From Formicarius rufipectus (Eukaryota > Chordata > Aves > Passeriformes > Formicariidae): DNA of 64,000 bases. The notes under the pieces are model-generated. The model had not been told where the DNA came from. It worked only from the letters and a program-made list of their open reading frames with translations, and made no database searches. The DNA is taken from assembly GCA_013399695.1 (NCBI GenBank), contig VXAU01002068.1, positions 230,686 to 294,685 of the forward strand, in the 5' to 3' direction. Positions within the stretch are counted from its first letter, which is position 1, and the number at the start of each line of letters is the position of its first letter. The position numbers were made by a program, and so were the translations under genes. Of this stretch, positions 56,820 to 64,000 are shown in pieces.

Positions 56820-58659
56820 ATGAAGAAGTGAGACCAGGAGGGAATGCCCAAGGTGAGTTGATAACATCCCATTAAAATAAAAAGGAAATGAATTTTAGCT
56901 CCCAGTAATCCTGGAATTATACCTGGAGGATGGGATGCTTTGCTCTCTCCTGTGCTTCCCACCTTCAGAAGGATGGAGGGACAGTCCAGAAACCAACTGT
57001 GGGTTCTTCTGCATCCACTTGAAATAGATTGGCCTGATTGGTTTTCTCATTTTTGAATGGAAAACTCTAAAATGAAAATTGACAGCAGGTCAATGTAAAT
57101 AAAACACTGTTTGTACAGACTCAGGGAGCAGGTCTGGAAGGGCTTCAAGCCCAGTTCCTCAGTCCTTCCCCATTTGTGTTTTCAAAGTGGCAACAGAGCC
57201 AAATTTACAGATTTCAAGTTGGTTTGTGAGTTTGGGGTCAAAGCACCTGCATTTCACTCCTTTGGCCTGAAGACTGAAATGTTCCCAGAGGGGGATGTCA
57301 CCCCAGCTGACACAAGGGCTGAGGGGAAGGGCTGGACACCAAACTGCTGATGCCCTTCCAAGAGCTGCAGGAGCTGCTGGGCCCTCCCAGAGGGCAAAGG
57401 GCAGCTCAGCAGTATCCAGGTACACCCTGACAGGTAGGATGTGTGTCCCACCCATGTCCTGTGTGCAGGGAGGGGCTTCTTTGCACAGAAATGCACCTTT
57501 GTGCCCTGCCTGGGGGTGGGTTAACCCAGATCCTCCCACAGCCATGGACCAGCACCCAGTGGAGTTTATTTAGGGATGGTTCCGAACCCAGCAGGAGAGG
57601 GGAGGGAAGGCGGAAGATGTTCACAACTCCATCTTGAGGGAACCATTGAATAACTTGGAGTGGAAGGGACCTGCAGTGGCCACCTCATCCCACCACATCC
57701 CCAGGAAGAAAGAAGGGACTATGGACCAGCCACCTGTCACAGAATGGTCAGTTTTTGGGATGGAAGGCAGAAAGGACTCCCTGATCTCATATTCCAGGGG
57801 GATCTCCAGTGCTTCCTTAGCAGCAGCAGGTATTGACACTCTGGTTGAAACCCATCTGGGTGTCTCAGGCAGCTCCAGCATTCCAAGTCCTGTAAAGCTT
57901 AATGAATTGATCCCAAGGGGCTTCCCCACAAATGAACTCTTCCCAGCAGGAAACTTTCCCAGCAGGATGGCTCTGGGGTGTCTCCACATCCATTTTTCCT
58001 GGCTTTCCGTGGACAAACACTGGTTAATTTTAGAAGAGTAACCTGATCCATTAATTGACTCGCTCTGGATTTGTCCACCAGGCCCCTTCTCTGCCCCATG
58101 GAGTGCATCCACCCCGTGATTAATATCCAGCAGAGGAAATGTTCTGCTTTATTAATAGATGCAATAACCTCTTAATGAGACTCCTGCAAAAGCAATTCTG
58201 CTGCTCCTGGGGTTCTGTTTTCAAAGAGGCTTCTGCAGGAGGAGCTGATGGCCCCCACCAGCCCGAGACTGAGCTTTGGGCTGGGAAATGCTTCCCAAGT
58301 GTCCATCCCCGTGACGTGATGGGAGCCCAGGACACCCACGACATCCTCCACTGGGCTTGGGATGAGGCTCTGCGGGTTTGTGGTCAGCAGCCTGGCCCTT
58401 GGAGTCAGCCAAGCTTCCTCAGCCCTCACCTCCCCAGCACTGAGCCCTCACTCCCTGAGTGCTTTACAAGCCACACCAGGAGAGGGAGATCCCCTTCAGA
58501 AGGGGACAAGAAAATCTGGTGGAGACCATGTCCATCAGAGACCACAGGATAATCCCAGTGCTCCACCAGGCCAGGACCTCCCTAGTGAGGTCACAGACCT
58601 GACCTAAGGCTTAGCCAGAAAAGGTTTCCATCTACACAGACCCCATTTCTATCAACCCT
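56820..58659. other. Unique DNA
   Basis: A possible diverged minus-strand CR1 end lies at 57640-57712 ('ttggagtggaagggacctgc'). Otherwise no gene or repeat was recognised. Confidence 0.45.
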
Positions 58660-59075
58660 TCATAGAACAGTTTGGGTTGGAAGGCACCATTAAAGGTCAT
58701 CTGGTTCAACTCCCAAATACAGAGAATCCCAGAACTGCTCAGACTGGAAAAGCCCCCCCAGCCCAGAGCCCACCCCGTGCCCCAGCCCAGAGCTCTGAGT
58801 GCCACAGCTACTCCTGCCTTGGGCACCTCCAGGGTGGGCACTGCAAACCTCCCTAGGCAGCCCCTGCCAGGGTCTNCGTGCCTTTCTTGTCACAGAGTCC
58901 CAGAACTGGAGACAGGACTCCAGGCGTGGCCTCAGCAGTGCCAGCACAGAGGGACAATCACTTCCCTGGTCCAGTGGCCACACTATGGCACATTCCAGCT
59001 ACCGCTGACCCTCTTGCCCACCTGGGCACCGTTGGCTCACGTCCACACCCCCCAGTAGAACCCCCTCCCCTCAGA
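58660..59075 (-). mobile_element. Two adjacent CR1 fragments with a single N
   Basis: 58660-58722 is a short 3' end ('cagtttgggttggaaggcac'). A second copy starts near 58723 ('agaatcccagaactgctcag') and runs upstream through the N at 58876 to 'gtcccagaactggagacagg' and 'ggcctcagcagtgccagcac'. Confidence 0.85.
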
Positions 59076-59699
59076 ATGTTGCTGGCCATGAGTAGAGTTA
59101 GGAATACAGCCCGGTGGGTTCCAACAGCTGCCCCTGCCTTTCCTGAGCACCCCAGGAGCACATCTGGGCTGTTTGGGGCTGCTCAAAGCGTCCCCCACCG
59201 TCCAAGGCACCACCAAATAACATCATTTCCCTCCCGAGCAAAACGAGCCCGCGGAGCCGTAATTGGACAAATATTGTTAAAGGAAAAGGTATAGGGGAGT
59301 GTAGACTAAACACAGCTCCTCTGCCAGGTCCAACTGTGCTCCTCACGCTGAAAGAGGAACTGTTCCTGCCATAACAAACGCTCCAGCACGGTACTTCAGA
59401 ACAAATATACACATATACGTACTCCAGCTATATTTGTAAGGGGGGAAAAAGCAGAGAAAAACCTGATCCAGCTTCCAACAGGCCAAAGAAAGACAAGCAT
59501 TGACTTTGCTGAGTGCTGGAGGAGAACGTGGAGCAGTAACAGGAGCTGGAGGACACAGGTAAGGTCATTTGGATGCTGGTCCCAGCCCATTAAAAGGGAA
59601 TTTTCTCGGTGTGAGTGAACTGATTGTTCGAGCTGCTGCCTCAAAAACTCAGGAAATGTTTGGTGTTGGAGTCCTCAGTCCTGGGCATTGGGGTGGGAG
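59076..59699. other. Candidate conserved noncoding block
   Basis: 59190-59600 lacks CR1 and has GCCGTAATTGGACAAATATT and ATATACACATATACGTAC words. A consensus donor (ACACAG|GTAAGG) lies at about 59561 on the plus strand, but no acceptor or open exon supports a coding exon. Confidence 0.3.
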
Positions 59700-60217
59700 T
59701 CAAAGCTGTGCTTCAGGAAGGGGGTGGTCCCACTCTGCTCTGCACTGGGGTGGCCTCACCTCGAGCCTGGGGGTGGTTTGGGACACCACAATATAAGAGG
59801 GATCTAAAGCAGCTCAGGAGTGTCCAAAGGAGGGACATGAGGGTGGGGAAAGGCCTCAAGAAGTGTGTGAGGACACTTGGCTTGTTCAGCTGGAGAAGAG
59901 GAGACACCTCATTGGGGTCTGCAGCTTCTCCCAAGGGGCAATTCCATCTCTGCTCGGGGGGACCAGGGACAGCTCCCAGGGAAGGGCAGGAGCTGTGCCA
60001 GGGCAGGGGCATCTCAGGGAAAGGCTCTTCCCCCAGAGGGAGGTGGGCACTGCCCAGGCTCCCCAGGGCAGTGGGCACGGCCCCGAGGCTGCCAGAGCTG
60101 CAGGAGGGGTGGGATGATGCTCTGGGGCACAGGGTGGGGTTGTTGGGGTGTCTGTGCAGGGCTGGGGGTTGGACTGGGTGGTCCGTGTGGGTCCCTTCCC
60201 ACCCAGCAATGGACTCA
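59700..60217 (+). mobile_element. CR1 LINE 3' fragment, longest in the window (about 518 bp)
   Basis: It starts in 'gtggtcccactctgctctgc', then 'gcactggggtggcctcacct', 'caccacaatataagagggat', 'gagaagaggagacacctcat' and 'ggactgggtggtccgtgtgg'. The end is diverged ('cccagcaatggactc'). Confidence 0.9.
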
Positions 60218-61148
60218 AGCTAACCTTAATTTCATGTCACATGACCTGATGGTGATTTAGGGAAGCTGTTTGAGAAGAGTCTCCCCTGACCCAGACCTTG
60301 CCCAGGGTCTCCATCGTGGAGCCCTCACCCTGCAGCTTCCTGACCTTCCCTGTCCCAAAGGGGCAACTCTTGGTGTTGATGACGGGCAGCCAGTGGCATC
60401 CCTGCCCACAGCAGGGATGGGCTTTCAGACCACCACAGAACTGGGTGGTCTTTGGGGTCCCTCCCAACACAAACCAGTCTGTGACTCAATGATGACGATT
60501 CTCTCACAAACCCAACAACCCTCTCATGAAACCACCCAGAGGGGGCAAGTGTGAAACCTCCCAGGGCTGTGGGACCAAACCCACCCTTCAGGCCCAGGGT
60601 TTGTGTCTCTGCACTGCACATCTACAAGGGAGCACACTCAGGTCCACGGAGACTTGAGCCACAGCCTCAAAGCTTCCCTCACCCTCCCTGCACCACATTT
60701 TCTCATGCAAGCTTTTATCATTTGTGTTTTATCATCTCAAAATCACACACCAGCACTTCAATCAGCAGTCAGGGAGATGCTGGAAGGGAGGCTTTGGGTG
60801 TGATCACCTGTTGTAAAGGAAAATTTCCATTTCTGGCTGGGATAAATTGAAAATCTGTCATGTGCAAGTGCAGAGGGAGACCTTCAAAAAGAAATATTTG
60901 CCAGAAAACCTCTTTCCATTCCCCCACTTTATGTCCTTTTTGCTGCCACAGTCAATCATCTTTAAATGGACAGATAAAACATCAGGGTACTGTAAGTTAT
61001 TATCACAACATTTGGGAAGACATAGTAGGATTTATTTCTGGGTTTCAGGCAGTTTCCATCAAGAATTTCATCAGGGAGTTGGATGCACAGAGAATTCCAA
61101 CCTCGATGTTTCACCACATAGGTGTAAAATTGGGGTGTGAACCCTCCT
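60218..61148. other. Mostly unique DNA with one CR1 tail
   Basis: A plus-strand CR1 tail lies at 60385-60492. 60840-61070 is AT-rich. No gene was recognised. Confidence 0.45.
60385..60492 (+). mobile_element. CR1 LINE 3'-end fragment
   Basis: 'atccctgcccacagcaggga', 'actgggtggtctttggggtc' and 'cccaacacaaaccagtctgt' end in GACTCAATGATGA. Confidence 0.8.
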
Positions 61149-61503
61149 TGGAATGGTTTGGGTTGGAAGGGACCTCAAAGCCCCCCCAGTGCCACCCCCT
61201 GCCATGGGCAGGGACACCTCCCCCCAGCCCGGGGGGCTCCAAGCCCCATCCAACCTGCCCTTGGACACTCCCAGGGATCCAGGGGCAGCCACAGCTTCTC
61301 TGCCCACCCTGTGCCAGGGCCTGCCCACCCTCCCTGCCAACAATCACTTCCCAATATCCCCCCCATCCCTGCCCTCTTGCATTGGGAAGCCCTTCCCTGT
61401 GTCCTGTCCCTCCCTCCCTTGTCCCCAGTCCCTCTCCAGCTCTCCTGGAGCCCCTTCAGGCCCTGCAAAGAGTTTTAGGGCTCCTCAGAGCCTTCTCTTC
61501 TAG
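61149..61503 (-). mobile_element. CR1 LINE 3' fragment
   Basis: 'gaatggtttgggttggaagg' through 'gcagccacagcttctctgcc', 'ctctccagctctcctggagc' to 'gagccttctcttct'. One of the longest minus-strand copies. Confidence 0.95.
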
Positions 61504-62490
61504 AATATTCTATTTTATTCTATTCTGTTGATGGAACAGCACCTGACAGGCACCCAAGGTGTTTAAATTCCAGCAACAACCAGAGCTGGGGATTCACCAG
61601 GACCCCTAAAATTATCCGGAGGCAAACAATACCAAGAACCCACCAGGAAACACCTTGTTTTCTCCCACCTCTCTCAGTTTTAATAACTCCTGTGAATGTT
61701 TTTTAGTGACCCCCCCACCATTTCACACAGTTCCTTTTAACCAAATGCTGCCTCAACACCCCTTTGGAAGGGTCTGGGCTTTGAGCTTTGGAGATTAAAG
61801 ATTCCAGACAGACCAAGGGGACATGAGGCCATTCCGTTTGTCAAGATATAAAATTCCATTCAGCATTCAGAGAGGGGGGGGAAAGGGAGAAAAACAGTGG
61901 GAGGGGGGCAAAGAAAGCCCATTCATGAAAAAAACCCCACACTCACACACCTTTTCTATGCCCTCACACACAACCTTTAAAAAGAAACTTTCCAAGAGTT
62001 CAGCTGCAGTTAAAACAAAGTGAGTAACGTGAGACTCGGTGCCGGAGCCGAGTGGAAAGAACACGGAGTCCGAGTGACCTCCCGCGAGGCCACCCCCCCA
62101 AAAAAAAAAGAGCTCCCTGCTCCTGTTGGAGCCCAGAGAGCCACATCATCTCCCTCCAGGGGTGGTGCAGCAACTCGCTGCAAGCCATAAATCACAAATA
62201 AATCATAAATAAATTCAGGCAAAGGGAGGGGAGGAAAAAAAAGCCCAAAAGGAAATGACCTCCCCGGCTCTGAAATAGGGAATTACAAAGGCAGAAGGGG
62301 AAAGGGAGAGTGAGGAGGTGACACAGCAGCCCCCTCAGCTCCAGGAGAGGCTGGAGGGGTGGCAGGAGCACGGGTGGGCACAGCCACGCGGTGGGATTTT
62401 GGCGACAGACACGGAGCTGCGCAGGGAGGGAGAGGAGCCGGAGCTCCTGCGGCGCCTCCCCAGGGACACAGCCCGGGGCTCCACACTCAC
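61504..62490. other. Unique DNA next to the candidate exon
   Basis: Short 'attctatttt' repetition lies at 61505-61530. Several CpGs occur at 62035-62095 and 62380-62460. A repeated 'aaatcacaaataaatcataa' word lies near 62186-62215. If 62491-62587 is a real first exon, this would be the start of its first intron. Confidence 0.4.
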
Positions 62491-62587
62491 ATTTTCCAGC
62501 CAACTGCAAAGGGCCATTAATCCCTCCAGCCCTCACTTGCCTTTGGATGTCATCATAGGAAGGCCTTGCCGAGCAGCACCCTCCCAT
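62491..62587 (-). CDS. Candidate first coding exon of an unidentified gene (partial)
   Basis: Reading the minus strand, ATG at 62587 opens 32 codons plus one base, ending at a consensus GTGAGT donor (62490-62485). The N-terminus is MGGCCSARPSYDDIQRQ. Gly2 with Ser6 fits the MGxxxS N-myristoylation consensus, and Cys4 and Cys5 are where palmitoylation usually follows, so a membrane-anchored product is a reasonable inference. A TATAAATA element starts 29 nt upstream, which would put the transcription start almost on the ATG and is a weakness. I do not recognise the protein and find no second exon in the window. The frame also stays open past the donor. Confidence 0.25.
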
Positions 62588-62608
62588 CCTCCAACACTCT
62601 CAGAGCTT

Positions 62609-62648
62609 TATTTATAGGGAAAAGGGGAAGGAGACAGAAGCCAATTAC
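62609..62648 (-). promoter_or_regulatory. TATA-like and inverted CCAAT elements
   Basis: TATAAATA reads on the minus strand from 62616 to 62609. CCAAT on the plus strand at 62641-62645 gives ATTGG upstream of it. A second TAATTA-type site follows near 62661-62667. The order resembles a small TATA promoter for the candidate exon. Confidence 0.3.
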
Positions 62649-63297
62649 TCCCAGGATTACCTAATTACTCCCAGCCCACCCCGTCTCCCCTCTGGATCGG
62701 CTGCAGCTGAAGCTCCCACCAGTAGCTTGTCCTGTCACATCTCACACAGAGCTCTTGGTCCCACCACCCAGGGCCAAAAGTTTTGAGAATGTTGCTGGTT
62801 TAAAATTCCTGGAGCAATCCCTGCTCCCGGGAGACTCCAGGACACTGGTCAGCCAAGGATGTTTGCCGGAGGAGCCCAAATGGGAGGTGGTGGGAGGGCT
62901 GGGGACAACCTGGCTGCTCCCACCAGACCTGTTGCCTATTCCAGGGTCCTTCCCACCTGGAATACCCTTGGGAATATGTCCTGCCTTGCCTGGTCCACCC
63001 CACACCTCCTGCCCACCAGGAGCTGGGTGTGTGTCCTTCAGCCCGTGGTGTGTCCTGTGCCAGGAGCAGCAGCAAGGACCAGGACACAGCTGGAATGTCC
63101 CCCTGCCCTCCTCTGCCTCTGGCTGGGAAGGGGGAAGAGGTCTGGGCAGAGGGTGGGTGTGCTGGAGCTCCCCAAAGCCATCTGGGGATGGCCCAGAGCT
63201 GGGGCACCTCAGTCAGGCTGCTCAGGACCATGTCCAGGCAGGCTCGGAGCATCTCCAGGGCTGGAGGCTCCACAGCTCTGGTTCACCATCCTCCCCA
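62649..63297. other. Unique DNA upstream of the candidate exon
   Basis: GC-rich with few CpG. No gene or known repeat was recognised. Confidence 0.45.
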
Positions 63298-63480
63298 GGA
63301 CAAAAAAACAAAACAAAACAACAAAAAAAAAAAAGCAAACCAAACCAACCAACCAAAACAAAACAAAAAAGAAAAACAGAAACAAAAACAAAAACAAACA
63401 CAAAACAAACAAACAAAAAACCAAACCAAACCAACCAAACAACCAAAAAAAAACCCCAAAAACATTTAAAAAAGGGTTTT
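63298..63480 (+). repeat. A/C-rich low-complexity tract
   Basis: About 180 bp made almost only of A and C in 'aaacaaaac' and 'ccaaccaa' words. It could be a decayed simple repeat or a poly(A)-derived tract. Confidence 0.85.
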
Positions 63481-64000
63481 TCTTAGTTTTGAGTGGAATT
63501 TCCTGTATTCAGGCCCATATCAATCAGTGAGGATCCACCTTGCCTGTGGAGACCGATGGGTGGATCCCAAAGTCCCACTTTCCTGGTTCCCAGGATGGGG
63601 CCATTCCCCTGAGACCCCAAACCAGGAGGCCACAAGCCCTTCAAGAGAAGATGCAGATGGATATGAGGCCAAACCTTTGGTGATACAACCCTTTTTGTTA
63701 TGGAAGCCTATAAAAACAGCCACATGGATTATTTATTCTTTTTTTTTATTATTATTATTATTTTAAGATCACAAAATACACAACATCCATTTTAATATGC
63801 AACACAGAATATTATATACATATTAAAAACCACATGACTGAAACACGTTCACACGGCACCAATTTCAGAACCAAAAACCCCACAAGTGCTTTTTTCTTTT
63901 TTTTTTTTAATATTAAAAACAAATGTGATAAAACATATTAATATGTTTCCCAGACAATTTTTACAATAAAGAGAAAAAAAATTCATATTTTACTAAATAA
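63481..64000 (-). other. AT-rich block resembling a 3' UTR on the minus strand
   Basis: From about 63725 to the edge the sequence is very AT-rich. On the minus strand it has ATTAAA (63796-63791) and AATAAA (63750-63745 and 63737-63732), in the order expected for the end of a transcript coming from beyond the right edge. It also holds an ATT run (63747-63761) and an 18-bp perfect palindrome (63931-63948). No coding sequence is visible. Confidence 0.35.

Noticed and set aside
63298..63480. Poly(A) tail of a recent retrocopy
   Set aside because: The tract is mixed A and C with no adjacent element body or target-site duplication.

Overview
The window looks like intergenic or intronic DNA from a bird, most likely a passerine. 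The main evidence is about forty fragments of the avian CR1 LINE on both strands. Nearly all are 5'-truncated and many keep the 3' tail ending in repeats like ATTCCATGATT. By my marking they cover roughly 9 kb. Part of an avian ERVL-type endogenous retrovirus, with one LTR about 958 bp long, lies at the left edge. I found no bacterial or plasmid features, no CRISPR array, and no tRNA or rRNA.

I recognise no complete protein-coding gene. Base composition is GC-rich, so long chance open frames are common on both strands, and many are only CR1 read through in different frames. The best coding candidate is a short first-exon-like segment on the minus strand (62491-62587). It opens with MGGCCS, a myristoylation/palmitoylation-type N-terminus, ends at a GTGAGT donor, and has a TATA-like element just upstream. 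Weaker splice-flanked candidates are noted at 1877-1939 and 20815-20941.

Layout: 1-1216, 3' end of an ERVL-like element. 1.2-19 kb, unique DNA with scattered CR1. 19.2-21.8 kb, a 1.3-1.5 kb segment present twice in direct orientation across N gaps, probably an assembly duplication. 22-30 kb, unique DNA with a candidate conserved noncoding block at 24.1-24.9 kb. 30.8-31.6 kb, a tandem array with a unit of about 200 bp. 33-37 kb, CR1-rich with MEF2-like sites and another candidate regulatory block. 37.8-40.0 kb, a second exact direct duplication (offset 1101 bp) ending in an 18-bp minisatellite. 40-47 kb, CR1 and unique DNA. 47.5-47.9 kb, a 32/33-bp minisatellite carrying a GAATTC site in nearly every unit. 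48.7-49.1 kb, an inverted copy, 430/432 identical, of the segment at 7350-7781. 52-53 kb, a CpG-island-like block. 53-61.5 kb, CR1-rich. 61.5-64 kb, the candidate promoter and exon, an A-rich tract, and an AT-rich terminal block that resembles a 3' UTR read on the minus strand.

The most notable structure is the 432-bp inverted duplication 41 kb apart. It carries a CR1 3' tail plus about 370 bp of non-CR1 DNA. Functional statements about noncoding blocks are inference from composition and motifs only; no alignments could be run.
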